The notes: generated by a model not told the origin, from the letters alone. A DNA stretch of 64,000 nt from Rhodosporidiobolus odoratus (GCA_034387635.1 JAOANU010000010.1:868001-932000), one strand, 5' to 3'. Shown: positions 22,429 to 34,933, counted from the stretch's first letter. Made by a program: numbers and translations.

Positions 22429-24568
22429 TCAAAGCAAACTGTCCCAACCACCTGCCCCACCCGTCGATGCAGTACTCGCAACGTTCGCGTTCGACCCCCC
22501 ACCCACACTGAACAACTGATCCTGCCGCTTTTGTGCAGCGATTTGCGCCATGGTCTGTGTTCCGACGGCTGGCTTGCCGGTGGCGGGCGTGTTGGAGGAG
22601 CCAAACGCTTCGAACAGATCAGAAAAGTCGGCTGCAGCCTTTGGGCCGGAGGTCGGAACGGTGGCCGTCGCGATACTAGGCGAAGGGCGGGTGGCGGCCG
22701 TCGAGAGGGAAGGAGCATGTGGCTGAGAAAAGCTGGCCTGGAGAGGCACGAGAGAGGCAGGTCGGGCTGGCTGAGAGGCATACACGGGGGACGACATTGC
22801 GTTGGTAGTCCCTTGTGACTTGAAGAGGTCGAACAGATTGTGCGATGATCCGGCGCCGATAGATGCTGAAGGCGACACGGCACGCGCCGCAGGAACGGTA
22901 GACGGGGCAGCTGACTGGAAGTCGTCAAAGTCGTCTACAAGGCACAGGAGAAAGGTGCAGCGTTAGCCACCGAAAAAGCTTGAACAGTCGATACAGATGA
23001 TGCCTACCATCGGCAGCAGAGCCCATGTTCCCGAGAGTAGCAGGAGGAGCAGGAGCGACCTTCGGCGGAGGCATAGGCTGCTCTTCGTCGTCGTCGTCGA
23101 AGTCGAAAAGATTGACGGCAGGCGCCGGCGCCGGCTTGGGTTCGGAGACCGCTTTTACCGCCGGGGCGGTACGAGTAGACACTCTTGCCGACGAACTGGA
23201 GGCGTGAGCAGAGGTGCGGGCTGTACGATCGTCGTCATCCCCGGCGTCGTACTCTTCGAAGTCGTTGTTTGACGGCCGGGAATCGTGGAAGCCACCCGAA
23301 CCTATGCCGAGTCAACGTCAGATGGTACGAGGACGAGATACGCACGCCGGTTGTGCAGCACCGAAATCACGTACCTCCAGCGCTGAAATCATCCCTGCCT
23401 CCACCCCCGCTGTTGAACGAGTCACTGCCGAAGCCACCGTATCGCGAGCCGCTGGCACTGGTGAAGCTGGGACCCCCGCCGCCGTAGCCATCATTCCCGA
23501 CACCGATGTATTTGTTACGATTCGCCTTTGCCTTTCGCCGCTCCATTCGTACGCGGTCGAGATCCGAGAGTAACTCGCCGAGTTCCTTGGCACGGTTGCG
23601 GACTGGCACAGAAAAAGACAACGATCAGCTTGGACAGTTACGAGCGAGAAACGCATCTCACCATTGATGCCCTGGTCCTTGCTGTTCTCGTCGATATAGT
23701 GGAAATTGCGCAGTACCCGGATGAGGCTGAGGTGCGAGCGAGCGTCGTCGATGACCCGCTCAGAGCCGTTCTTGACGAGATACCTGCAAAGAGACTTTTC
23801 CCATCAGTCTGACGGTCGCGGAGAAGCCGCGTCGAACTAGGGACGAACTCTAGGAGGACGAGGCTTTTGTAAATCTGGCGCCACTGGCGCGCTTCCTTCT
23901 CCGTGAAGCGCGAGTAGATGGAGGGCATGATCTCATTAAAGAGTTGACTGAGAGGGGAGCAAGCGCATTGTCAGCCTGCAACGAACTACGCGTCAAGCGA
24001 GGCGAGCGGGACGAACAAGTTGAACGTCCTGCAGACGTCGAAACGCGCGCATCAGTATCAGCGCTACACTACGTTCACAGGGCCGCGAGACGTACCCCTG
24101 CGCTATCTCCTGCATCAAGGTAGAACTGGCACCCCTGTAGATACGAAAGCGAGAGGGACGGGTAAGCCATCGGGCAGGTGGGGGACCAAATACTCGCCAA
24201 GGGAAGATAACGGACCAGGGGTCGTCATTCGTAGCCTCTCTAACCTTCTGCTCGTACTCGGTGAGATTAAGAGCGTAGGCCTTGGCCTTGTTGACCGCAG
24301 ATTTTATGTCGTAGACAGTAAGTTCCTGCCAGTTGCATGGCGAGAACCCCAGGCAGCGCGGGGAAGGAGGAGCGGCGATGGGGTCGACAATTGAGGCGCG
24401 ATAGAACGGTTCACGTTGGCGGATCAAGTGCATAACGCGGTGTTCGTCAACCGGGGATGTGGAGGGGGAAGCGTCGAAGGTCAGCATCGACTGGAAGCGC
24501 GAATGTCGAGGCTAACGCACGGAAGCGGCCTTTGATAGCTCGTCGACTCGTCCTGCCAACCAATCCAT
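22429..24568 (-). CDS. Epsin-type clathrin adaptor with ENTH domain (Ent3-like)
   Basis: The start is ATG at 24568 (MDWLAGRVDELSKAAS). The ENTH domain spans the first exons: LTVYDIKSAVNKAKAYAL, VREATNDDPWG, LMQEIAQ, LFNEIMPSIYSRFTEKEARQ, IYKSLVLLEYL, VIDDARSHLSLIR and NVRNRAKELGELLSD. It binds phosphoinositides at the Golgi or endosome. The tail is Gly/Ser-rich with acidic clathrin or AP-1 type motifs (NLFDFDDDDEE, DDFDDF) and ends GGAGGWDSLL. No ubiquitin-interacting motif or NPF repeats are evident, which favours the Ent3/epsinR group over plasma-membrane Ent1/2. At least seven introns. It shares a 107-bp promoter with GLO3, another Golgi traffic gene. Confidence 0.85.
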
Positions 24569-24675
24569 GGTCTAAGCGTGAAGGGATGAGAAGACCAGGT
24601 GGATCAACGTTCCAAGATGTCGTCGATGTCCTCTTGCCTCCTGTGATTTCCAACTCTGCTGTGCTTGTACCGATC
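24569..24675. promoter_or_regulatory. 107-bp bidirectional promoter, epsin and GLO3
   Basis: Only 107 bp lie between the two divergent ATG codons, so 5' UTRs and core promoters of both genes must be packed here or overlap. Confidence 0.6.
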
Positions 24676-26846
24676 ATGTCAGCCGATGCAGCAGAACGAG
24701 ACGCTATCTTCAGCGTACTCAAGCAACAAAAGGCCAATAAGGTTCGTTCTTCCTCTCCATCTCGCCTCGACACGCTCCCCACCTTCAGCCAGCAAGTCGC
24801 GCTCTCATGCACCTGATCAGGAACGAGGGCCTACGTGGTCTGTCCACCCAGGTCTTGTTTGGTTTCATCGAAACTCCCCTTTCGCGCGACAAATGTTCTA
24901 TCCGTAAATTCCAGATTCTACGGTTCTCCAGCTCGACGATGCTGCCAGTCAAATCCTTCGCGACGCCTTTGGGGTATCTCAGTCGTGCTGTCCACTAACG
25001 CCCAGGTGCTACACGCTGTGCAGATGTGTGTCGATTGCAGAGCGAAGAATCCAACATGGGTCAGTAATCTTCTTCAACTTGTTGCCGCTTGGATCGGCAA
25101 GTTGACATAGGTGGTCTTCGGTTCGTCCTCCGGCAACAGGCTTCGGTCACCTTCGGCGTCTACATCTGCTTAGATTGCTCCTCTGTCCACCGCAATGCCG
25201 GCGTTCATGTTACGTTCGTCCGGTGCGTAGATCTGCCCCTCTCGTCCCTCACCCCCGCTGATCGATCTCGACCCTCCAGCTCGACCAATCTCGACATCTG
25301 GCATTGGGCACAGCTTCGGGCGATGAAAGTAGGCGGGAACGCCGCCTTCCTTGATTTTCTCGCTCGTCATCCGGGTTCCTACAATGCCGCGTCGACCGAT
25401 ACCAAGGAGAAGTACCTCTCTCGGGGGGCTCAGCTCTACAAAGAGGAACACGCCCGCCGTATGGCCGAGGACGAACGGGTCTACGGTCCTGGTCGTGTGT
25501 TTGTCGAGGGCGCATCCGAGGCGGGGTCGGCCCCGTCTCAAGCGGCTAGAGCAGATGCCGATTTCTTCGATACCTGGGACGCGCCCACTACTGCGAACAA
25601 GTCCACTCCGACCCCGCTCGCGCCTGCGGCGGGTTCGCGACCTCCGAGCGTCTCTGGCGGCGCCGGCGTACGCTCAAACTTGTCGGGGGGTACCGCGACT
25701 CCGCCCGCTCCTGCACCGTCGGCGCCTCGAACTGTCACGTCCTCTTCGCTGCGCACCGCTTCCGCCTCGTCCATCTCCTCGAGCACTCGCCCTAAAACGC
25801 TTGGCGCCTCGCGATCGGCTTCATCGTCGTCGACCATGTCGACCGCCGGCGGCGCTGGCGGCGGCGGAGGGGCCCGGGGCAAACTTGGAGCCGGAAAGCT
25901 GGGAGTGCGAAAGGGAGGAGCCATCAACTTTGAAGAGGCGGAACGCAAAGCTCGCGAGGAGGAAGAGCGCATCAAGCGTCTCGGCTACGATCGTCAACAA
26001 GAAGAGGAGCAAGCTGCAGCAGCAGCGGCGGCGGCCGCCCAAGCTCGTTCAAGCGGCGCGACGGCCTCTGCAACCGCGAAGACTGCGGCTCAGAAGAAGG
26101 AGACGGGAGAGGTGGACAGGCTGGGAATGGGCGTGAGGAAGCTTGGATTCGGCCAGGTGGCGGGGATTGGCGGTAAGCAGTCAGCAAAGGATGCTGCCGC
26201 GCGCGAGAAAGCGGCAGCACGAGCTGCAAGCGGATACGTGGATCCACGTGCGCTCATCCAGCCATTCGACTTGACGTCTTTGCTTACCTTGCATGAGCTG
26301 CAGAGGAAAGCGATTACGCCCGTCGGACGTTCGGCGCGCAGAAAGGTGCGACATTCTCGACGGAATGTGGCAATCGGCCAGCTGACGCATTGGCGCTCTG
26401 CAGGCATCTCGTCCGACATGTATCACCAAACTGGGTCTTACGATGCCAACGCCAGTCGGGAGGCGCAAAGCCGCCTGCAAGGATTTCAGGGGGCCACAGC
26501 CATCTCGAGCAAGTGCGTACTTTCTCTCACGAGTCGTAGAGATGCAGCGGCTCAATCACATGGATCCGCAGCCAATACTTCGGCCGGGAAGAAGAGGAAG
26601 CGGAGATGGAGGAATCTATCCTGGCGGCCAACGGTCTGGGCGGACTCGAGACGTCGGCACGCGATGCTGTGCGGCAAGTCATGGACGCTGCCGGGATCGA
26701 GGACTTAAGTGATGTACAGAACGCTTTGCGGAATGGAGCAATGAAGGTGAGAGTCCTTCCCTCGTCTGACGTCTGGCCTTTTCACTGACTCGATTTTGCA
26801 CTATACGCTCCCTCAGCTGAGCGACATGCTCGCTCGCTATGCCTGA
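24676..26846 (+). CDS. GLO3: ADP-ribosylation factor GTPase-activating protein, Glo3/ARFGAP2-3 type
   Basis: The protein stimulates GTP hydrolysis by Arf on COPI vesicles. Exons: 24676-24739, 25024-25059, 25140-25222, 25280-26247, 26304-26345, 26404-26512, 26572-26746 and 26817-26846. The ArfGAP zinc finger is rebuilt across exons 2-3 (CVDCRAKNPTW, then FGVYICLDCSSVHR), giving C-X2-C-X16-C-X2-C plus the arginine finger region. After it come HWAQLRAMKVGGN and a long Ser/Pro/Ala-rich middle. The C-terminus has the Glo3 signature: RLGMGVRKLGFG, FGAQKGISSDMYHQTG and QYFGREEEEAEMEE, then an amphipathic end, LSDMLARYA. The last coding exon is only 30 nt. Confidence 0.9.
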
Positions 26847-27187
26847 TGTTGATCCTATTTCTTTCAGGTTGCCCGTAGTTTCTTTCCGTTCCTTCGTTGC
26901 AATTGGCACTCTTCTGTCCACGGCGACCTGCAGCGCCAGCTAGAAAGGGCAGAGTGGCGCACAGGCAGGAGCCCGGCTGGCTACCAATCTAGTGAGTCCC
27001 CGGCATCGTCTACGCGGGAATAAACTTGCGACCAACCCAGAAAATCAAGAATTTTGGGGGAGACCCCGATCCCGCTTGCTTGCGAGCCATGGCTGAAGGG
27101 AAGATTCACGGAGGGAGAAAGCTGCAAGTTCACACGGTACAACCACCACGGCCGGATCGCTACTAGACGGTCGCGCCAAACTAGATT
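26847..27187. other. Convergent intergenic region, GLO3 and NOT2
   Basis: 341 bp between two stop codons; it holds the 3' ends of both transcripts. Nothing else is recognisable. Confidence 0.6.
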
Positions 27188-29210
27188 TTAGGCCCGCCTC
27201 GTTTCCAGCGATTCAAAGTGCAAGATGAACTCCTTGCGAACGCGCTCCCACAAAACCGGGTCGAAGAAGCTGCGTGAACGAAACAAAGAGTTCACAAGGA
27301 GGTTTCGTAAACGGACGGGCAAAAACAACCGGCATATGTGGACGGAATGGAAGCAGCCGAGGCAGAGACGCACATGTAGCTTCCTCGTTCGAACGTAGCA
27401 GTCTTCTGGATTGGCTCAGTACCAGCCTCCTTCGTCAACCATAGCCGCAGCTCCTTGTGATACCGCCAATTGTGCTTGTACCTATGAAGGAGACGTGGGG
27501 CCGGAACGAGTCAGCATCAGAGTGAGCTCCGGCAGCCGTCGAAGCCAATTTCTATATGTACTGAATGGAGTAGGGAGCTAGAGAAAGAGCAATGCGTACA
27601 GCTCGTGTGCAGCCATTTCCTGCATCGCGTCTCGAGGCTGACTGTAGAAAATGAAGAAGAGGGTTTCGTCGCTGAAGTTTCCAATCTTGGTGTTTGCTGG
27701 GGGCGGCTGTACGTTGTAGCACGAAGGAAGGTGGAATTCGGGCTCGATGTTGAGTATCGCTGCTGCTTTTGAGTCGGACCAGGGCGTGATGAAGGACGAG
27801 CAGAGATTGCTAATGAGGAGTCGCCGCGACGTCAGCTTCGCCAGATCCTCTGTAAGTGATCCAAGAAGGGTAACGTACTCGGTTGCGCCCAGATCAAGCC
27901 CCAGATTCGTCAAGTCATTGCCCAGTGCCAACAAGCTCAAATCCGGATCACTCGTCTTAATCGTATGCAGTAAACCGAGAAGGCCGAAGCGATCTGCTGG
28001 GCTGAATAGCACTTGTTGCGCGGGCGTCTGAGGAACGGCGCCAGTCGTTACCCCTGCCGTCGGAGGCGGAAGAGAGGAGACGGTGGCAAGCGGGTTGAGC
28101 GATGCATTGTGTGCCATTGGCGCAGCAGCTGCAAGGAGCGCGGTCACTGCTGAAGAGCCTGCATTCGCAGGTGCGCCTGGCGGGGATTGAAGCTGCTGTG
28201 CGAGAGATTGTTGCTGATCGGAAGTTGGAGGGACGGAATTGCTGGTGGTCGCGCTTGGTGGTAAAGGGGAGGAGGCTGAGCTTGCCGTGGCGGGGGTACC
28301 ATTCGACAAGAGACCGGGGCCGACGGTTGCACCAAGGTGAGGGGGACTGCCGGACCAAGATTGCTGCAGTTGCTTTGGTGGAGGGAGCTGAAAGAAAGGC
28401 TAGCGGTGAGCTTCCCGGCCGGAGACACACGGCAATGAGGGTGGAAACGCACCTTCTGGTCCGCCCCGCCGACTGCAGGGACCACCCGTTGTCCGTTCAT
28501 GCTTCCTAACAGGTTGGCGCGATGTTGCTGAGCCTGCAAGGCCGCCAGCGCGCTCGCCTGCTCTTGTCCCGGTGCTTGCCCTGATCGTCCTACCAGCGAA
28601 AGGGCGTTGACTGCTCCCGCCAAACTCGCCAGATCTTGCCCTGGCCCCATCGCGCCGCCTCCCAGCGCTGGGAAATCGTCTGCTGTCAGCTCGCGCTGAG
28701 AGCCGATTCCACCTAGCCCGGCGGGGAGTCCGTTGAGGCCTGCACCAATCGCAGCCTGGCCTGCTTGGGAAGCGTACGTCGAGAAGAGATTGGCGGCGGC
28801 AGTAGACGGGGTTGCTACAGAGCCGGAACTGAGGGCGGGGAAGTCGGAGGGGTCGAGAGAAGCGTCGGTGGTAACGTGTGCTAGTGGCTGCCCTGCTACG
28901 ACACCAATCAATGACAAGTTAGCCAAGAGAACGAGAGCTCCGACTGCACTGACGGCGGAGGAGAAGAGGGAAAGAGAGGTCGAGTGATGCAAGTTCACGT
29001 GGGATATATAGTAAGCTGTGAAGAATGCTAACCTGGTGTTGGAGACATGACTGCGCCTGCTGCTCCGAATGGATATGCAGAGCGTAGTGCGGTTCCAGGT
29101 GAGAGAGGAATTGATCCGCTGGCAGTTGCACTCGCACTACGCGGTGGAGGGAAGCGACCAGGTGGAGCACCTTGTCCTACGCCGTACGAGACTTGCTGTT
29201 GTCGATTCAT
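27188..29210 (-). CDS. NOT2: CCR4-NOT complex subunit NOT2
   Basis: A scaffold subunit of the CCR4-NOT deadenylase. The start is ATG at 29210 (MNRQQQVSYGVGQG). A long Gln/Ala/Ser-rich N-terminus carries two SDFPALS/DDFPALGGG-type motifs (exon from about 28900), as seen in NOT2 proteins. The conserved domain begins RFGLLGLLHTIKTSDPDLSL, then LGNDLTNLGLDL, FITPWSDS and EPEFHLPSCYNVQPP. The NOT box follows: KIGNFSDETLFFIFYSQPRD, MQEMAAHELY, then after an intron YKHNWRYHKELRLWLTKEAG, and the last exon FFDPVLWERVRKEFILHFES. The final exons are short. Function is secure from the NOT box. Confidence 0.93.
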
Positions 29211-29768
29211 AGCACTCTGAATAGCACAGATTGCACCAACAAGGGAGAAGTGGCGTGGAGACTTGAGGAGATCCTTTCCTCGACAATGTCAAGCAGTACA
29301 GCTCGTTGTGCACCTGCTTGCATGCCTACGCACCTGGCTATGGCGCTTTGGCGTCTTGCACGCTTACTCACTCTGGACTTTCACCGTCGTCTCTCAACTC
29401 TCCCTAGACTCTCCCGCCCTTACTTTCCGCTTCACTCCTGACAGACGCGAGGCGCTCCTCACACAGGCTACCAAGCGCCGACACGACTATCTCGTCCAGC
29501 CCTAAGCCGCAGACCCGATCATGGCGACGAGGATGAGCGTACTCAAGAGGCTCATCAGCCGATTCCTCCTCTGCCAGACCAGTGCCCGACCCCGGCGTTG
29601 CACCTCTGCAGGCAGCGACGATGACGTCAGAGTCAATCTCGTCTCGCTTGAGAGCCTGCTCATTGCAGACTCCGCTCGAAACCGGGTGCGGGCCCGAGGA
29701 AAGTGCGTATAGGGCGCAGCCGAAGGAGCCGGGTCCCGGGCTGCACGAGGATGCCGTGGGATGCCCCG
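29211..29768. other. Upstream region of NOT2
   Basis: This holds the NOT2 promoter. Short plus-strand frames (29263-29505 and 29521-29712) have no recognisable motif and I do not call them. Confidence 0.4.
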
Positions 29769-31770
29769 TCAGACCTTGCTACTCTGACTTGCTACTCTCA
29801 CTTGCTGCTCCGAAGCGCATGCCGTAAGTGCACGAGGTTTCCAGACGTACCTGCAGCCCTTTCCCCTCGTTCCCTTTCTTGCAGTCCTTTTCTTCTCTCC
29901 CGCTCCCTTTCCGCCATCGAACACTCGGCCAAAACGCGCCGATCCACCAAGAGGGCGGGTAGAGGAATCCGAGCACGAACAGCCACGCGCCTGCCGGCAC
30001 TCGCCGGAGTTTGCTCGGCTGCTTTTGCAACGCGGAGGGGACCGGAAGGCTCGGAGGGAAAGGTGCAGCGGGGCCGCTGGACCTGCCAAGTTGCAGAGGG
30101 GAGGGAAGGGCATGACGACGGTCAAGTCGTCGGTGACACCCGGCGCCGTACCCGCCTCGGTTCGTTCGACCAAGCCGCTCAACCCGCCTGGCAAAGCGAG
30201 GTCGATCACGCAGGTCGAGTCCAGGCTAGGACTCATACTCGTGAAGCTCCTCAGGCTCGCACATGCATGCGAATGTGCAAGTACGGAGAAATGAAGGGAG
30301 GTGCGGATTGAGCCTTTTACGGCTGTCAGTGGAGGATCGGAGCGCCGATATGCCGAGGGCGCTTGGGCAGGGAAGATGATCGGGAAGGCCAGCTGGGAGG
30401 TGGCAGAGTGGAATCTCAATGAAGAAGAAGGTCGAGAGTCGAAGGAGGACCGGGAACCCGTCAGCATGGGATTGGCATGAGTCTGAGGGATATCGAATCG
30501 AAGCACCCGTTCGGCCGCGGCTGCCACTCTGGCCAATCCTGGTACGGGAGGTGACTGAGCGGTATCGGTATGTGGTGGAGGGGCGGGAAGAGATTGACCT
30601 TGGCCGGAGGAAGAAAGGTTGTGCATGGGAGAAATCCGCGGGGAGTGAGCCGGGGCGAGGGTTGGATGCGGCCGTGCGCCCTCTGGTCGTCGTACAGCAG
30701 CAGAAGGCGCCTCCCCGAAAAGCAAAGCCTCGGCAACCTGTGGACAATCAAGGTTCGAGACCAGCGACCGTGAGCTGTCGAGAGCGACGGCGACAAGCAA
30801 GGGGAAAGCTGGAGCTACCTGGTACTCTCAGCTTCCTTTCTTGACCCTCCTGGGCTCGGATCGCGGCCGGGCCAGTAGATCTCCATCCCGGCCTGGCTTG
30901 TTGCCGGCTTTTACACTCACTGAGAACCGCCCTAACCTCGAGGTAGACTGCTTCTTGTCGAGCTGCGGTCGTGCCGGTGCTTGCGACATTGCGAGACTAC
31001 GTGTCCCGACCTGTGGTAACGAAGGGGACCGCCTCGACGAACGACCGGAGTACGAAAGACTCGATGCGGCATCCTCGCAGCGCGGCATATGGGAAGTCGA
31101 GCTGAGGCTCCGCCTGCGTCGTCCTCACCGCCCCTCGAGGGGTGTGCATGCCAAGTCCTGCTGACCGCCAGGGGTGAAGATGCAGAAGACGCCGTTGACC
31201 TTTCTGATGCCGAAGGCGCTTTCGTTCCCTTGTACCCCTCTTGCTCTCCTCCAGCCCCGAGTGCCTCCTGGCGACTCGGGGCGTAGGCTCGTAGCGGACA
31301 CAATCCTGTGCCCGCATCGAGTGCTGTAGTCCAGTTGTGGGTGCCGTCGTCGGGGGTTGTAAGGACCGGGGAAGCAAAGGTGGATGCGGTGAGATCGATG
31401 GAAGAGAATAGTGGCAGAGTAGTCCCGTCTGTTGCGGGCGTGGAAGCTGTGCGGAGTTTAGGCACCTTCAGTCATGTGGAAGGTAGTAGCGTAGGGGGGG
31501 GGGGGGAAACAGCTGGTAAGACGAGGAAATCCCATAATCCCGTACAGTTGTTGTCTTCCTCGCCTCTCCTGCACTACTTGCGGTTCTTCCCCGTCGCCGT
31601 TGACTTCCGTTGAGCACTTTGGGGCCGTGAGCAGGGAAGGGCAAAAGAAGCGGCCCGTGTCAAATTCGGCGCAGACCCCTCTCTCGACCTTCTCAACCAA
31701 GACTGCTCTGAGCGAGAACGTAGCTTGATTGTCACGATCCACCGAAGAGGGAGATAGCATAGTCAGCACG
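29769..31770 (-). other. Probable but unresolved low-complexity coding region
   Basis: Several minus-strand frames show Ser/Pro/Arg-rich, intrinsically disordered protein, for example SQAPARPQLDKKQSTSRLGR near 30950 and HNLSSSGQGQSLPAPPP near 30600. Candidate GT-AG boundaries occur, such as a donor near 31195. They could be further exons of the Zn2Cys6 gene to the right or a separate gene; a TATA-like CTATATAG at about 31925 on this strand favours a separate start. I cannot fix exon order, start or product. A run of 13 G lies at 31494-31506. Confidence 0.35.
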
Positions 31771-32023
31771 GCACAGGATCCTAGTGGCTAGTGTCGTAAA
31801 GTGACGAAGAATGACAACAGGAGAAAGATCAAGAGTCATAGGATAAACTGATAGAACGACGAACGAGGGAAACCGGGAAGGGAGAGTGTGCCAAACAAGC
31901 GCGCTAGGCGGTCCTGTTACGTCGACGTGACTATATAGTAGGGTGCGTATCTTGCAATTCGTCACGACCGCCCGTCAAGGATAGTGGTCGAACGCTATCG
32001 AGGGAGCTGCGGCGGGTGCGCAT

Positions 32024-32992
32024 CTAAGGTGGAGGAGGCCTTGCTCCGAGCGAGCCAGTCCACGCAAGACTCGGCGGGAAGCTGAGAAGCGGGCGAGGGG
32101 TCCCGGGCTGATGTTCGCCCGGCTCGAGCTGCTGTGACGAAATCAGGAGGGTTGCTGGGAGGAAGAGCATGCTGTCCACGTCGGGCGTCTGGCCGACAGG
32201 TGGCGATGCAAGCGTTTCGGGCGAGCGCATGGCGAGGCGGTACGTAGGAGGGCCAGGGGCGTCATAGACGAGATGAGCGGATGGGGCCGGAGGGGTGGGC
32301 GCAAATGGAAGAGTGACAGGAAACGTCGGCGAGAGGGGCGTGGCCGGCGTGATGGGCAGGACGCTTGCTCGCTGCGGACCCGAAAGAGATTGAGGTAGGC
32401 GGAGCGCGGGATTGTCAATGAGGTGGCGAAGGCGGGCAATCTCGAGATTGGCGAGGCGGAGTCGTTGTTCAAGCTGCGCAACTTGCTCCGAGTTGACGCT
32501 GCTGCTCTGGCTGGGGGTCGGAAAAATTGAGGCTTAGGCGTCACCATCAACGAGGTGACCATTCAACGTACTGGGACGGGAGTGGCTCGCAGTCCTTGTA
32601 AACGCATTCCTGCGGCGCGGCAAGAAACGAGGTGGATAAACCCGACACCGAAGGAGGCAAGCGATATGAGACGCACCATGTTGCGTAGTTTACATAGAGC
32701 GCAGACTAACTCCCTTGTGCACTTGCTCTTCCTAGCTCGACACTGCGTTTGCACGGATTCTCGAAACACCTGATTAGCTTCACTTGGGTGGTTCTAGTGG
32801 ATCTGCCGAGAAACAAGGACGTACCCCTTCGCACGATGCATGTTTCCTGTTGCGCTTCTTCTTGTCCCGCTGCGGTAAGGGCGCGGAAGGTTGGGGATCG
32901 TACGGGTAGGACGAGTAGACAAGGCGAGTGTCTGGGAGCTGCGGGGCGGCTCTTGGAAAAATTGGAGAGTCGAAAGAAGCGGAACGAAACAT
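32024..32992 (-). CDS. Zn(II)2Cys6 fungal transcription factor
   Basis: Start at ATG 32992 (MFRSASFDSPIF). Exons: 32992-32825, 32742-32677, 32609-32572 and 32510-32024. Splicing rebuilds a perfect zinc cluster from three exons: CEG then CRARKSKCTRELVCALC then KLRNMEC, spaced C-X2-C-X6-C-X5-C-X2-C-X6-C. A basic stretch (RDKKKRNRKH) precedes it. Then comes a heptad-like coiled coil (EQVAQLEQRLRLANLEIARL) for dimerisation, as in Gal4-type factors, and a Pro-rich tail ending GARPPPP. At about 250 residues it is short for the family and lacks a recognisable fungal regulatory domain. More exons may lie in the region at 29769-31770. Target genes are unknown. Confidence 0.8.
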
Positions 32993-33258
32993 TCCAAGCA
33001 AGCACTGGAAAGTAGAAGGACGATGGTAGGAGGGACGAAGAACAAGGATAAGGGAAGAGGCCGATATCCGCCGGAGTTTCTGCGTCAACCTCGCTCGGAG
33101 CCGAATCAGTTGTCGACGATATTCAGCCTGGTACACAGATCATAGGCATTGTGAAGCGAAGTGCAACAGGGTATGGTACAGACAAACGACCGAAAAGAAA
33201 CAGACCACCTAAACCTCGCCTAACCCCGTCTGTAACGATACAGTGCCACCAGGTCCGC

Positions 33259-34636
33259 TCATGTCAGACTCGGCTCCTCTGCGATGTTGCGTTTGATATT
33301 GAGCAACAAGGTCGTCTTGAGCTGATCCAGCCGGGTAAGCCTGCAAAGGAGGACACAGTGAATCTACGCTCCTCGCCACCGGACGGGCGAGCGTATTTGA
33401 GTCATGAGTCAAAACGAGCAAGATGAGACGGACCGATCAAACTCCGCGACCTCTCCAATGAAAGTTTCCGCATCTCCCGCGTCGAATGCATCCGAAATGG
33501 CATTGAGGAATTTGCATTCCCTCGTTGTCGCAAATGACGGATCAGCGTTCGAGTAGTTGTCGATTGCGCGCTTTGTCGAAACAACGTCCTGCGTGCGAGT
33601 GAGCGTGAGGAAGGAGTGTAGCCGGTCGGGAACAGAGAGTTGCGCATCGAAAGGGAGAATGGACTTACCGATGTCGCTAGCCAACAAAGTCCCGCCTTCA
33701 AGTAATACTCCTTGACACCATAGCGCGTCAAAGCCGATGACAAGGACTGGCTTGCCACCCGCTCGTAATGTTGAATTGCGCGCGAGTACTGTCCGATACC
33801 GGCAGCGAGTTCAGCAGATTCCTTGTAGCAGGCGTTGGCGGAGCTAGTGAACATGGCAGAAGAAGTCAGCTGGGGTAGACGTCGCCGTCACCTAGAGACG
33901 AGAATCGCAACGCTCTGACAGGGCAGAGGGCGAGGGCGATGCCGTAGGAGAGACCGGCGTAAACCTGAGCAAGCGGAGAACGCACGCTGTCGCATCTTCC
34001 TGCATGTAGATATCTCCTGCCGCCTCGTACGCTTCCATCGCACCCGCCAGATCGCCGCCTTCCTGCTGGAGGATGGACGCGATCTCCTTGCTCCGGTCGG
34101 CAGCCTGACGGAACCGACCCTTCTCCTTGTACAGCTGGATCGTCTTCTGCAGGGCGGCGACAGCGACTGTGTGCGATGCAGTGGCTTCAGCTCGACGGGG
34201 GCAGGTTGACATGAAAGCGGAAGAGGGGACGAACGCTCCGGGTGGCTCTTCTTGTAAGATTTGCTGGCCGTCCAAAAGTCATTGGCGGCATCGTCCTTCT
34301 CGTCATTCTTCAGCGCCATCTCTGCAGCTTTGCAAAAGCAATCGCCGGCCTCCTTGTGTGCGTTGTCCATCTTGTAGGCATTACCGGCGGACTGGTAGAG
34401 GTCGTGGGCTTCTTCGAACTTGCTGCTCGAGGAGGAGAAGAAGGAGAAGCCACCAGAGGAAGACGCCTTCTTGTCGGCTCTGTTGGACCGGTGTGCGCAG
34501 AGGTCGAGACGGCGAGGAGAGGTGGGGAGAGGAGAATGACGAGTTAACCGGGGGAGCAGAGCATGACAAGGGCTGATGGAAGCGAGTGGGAGGAGAGAGC
34601 TTACTGTTGCCTGTATTTATCACCTTGTGACGACAT
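33259..34636 (-). CDS. SEC17: Alpha-SNAP (Sec17), SNARE disassembly adaptor
   Basis: This recruits the AAA ATPase Sec18/NSF to used SNARE complexes on all secretory membranes. Start at ATG 34636 (MSSQGDKYRQQ). TPR-like helices follow: FSFFSSSSSKFEEAHDLYQS, MDNAHKEAGDCFCKAAEM, TIQLYKEKGRFRQAADRSK, GAMEAYEAAGDIYMQEDA, CYKESAELAAGIGQYSRAI, VKEYYLKAGLCWLAT and FATTRECKFLNAISDAF. A last intron (donor after GAGTTTGATCG) is needed to reach the true end LTRLDQLKTTLLLNIKRNIA..EEPSLT, which carries the conserved leucine-rich Sec18-activating C-terminus. Size and domain layout match the family (about 290 residues). Confidence 0.93.
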
Positions 34637-34933
34637 CCTAGCGGGTCAAGCGGTGGGAAACAGAGTCTGTGACAAGTTGGTCGAGAGAGGAACTTGTCGA
34701 GGCTGTCCACTCTCACTCGACACTCTGGAGCGCTGATGCTTGGACTGGCTCATACAATACACAGGGACCGTCTTATCGTAACCTGACTCCAGATCACTTC
34801 AGCGACGTGACTCGAGATTCGTAGTCTCCCTTTTCTTTTCCCTTTCGGCTCCTCTTCTGATCCTCGCTCGAGCCTCTCATCCAAGTCTTCGCACGCACAG
34901 CTTGATCATGCTCCGTTCAAGGCAGTCACCCTC
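34637..34933. promoter_or_regulatory. Divergent promoter, SEC17 and phocein genes
   Basis: 297 bp between divergent start codons, with a pyrimidine-rich stretch (CCTTTTCTTTTCCCTTTCGG) just before the plus-strand gene. Confidence 0.5.
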
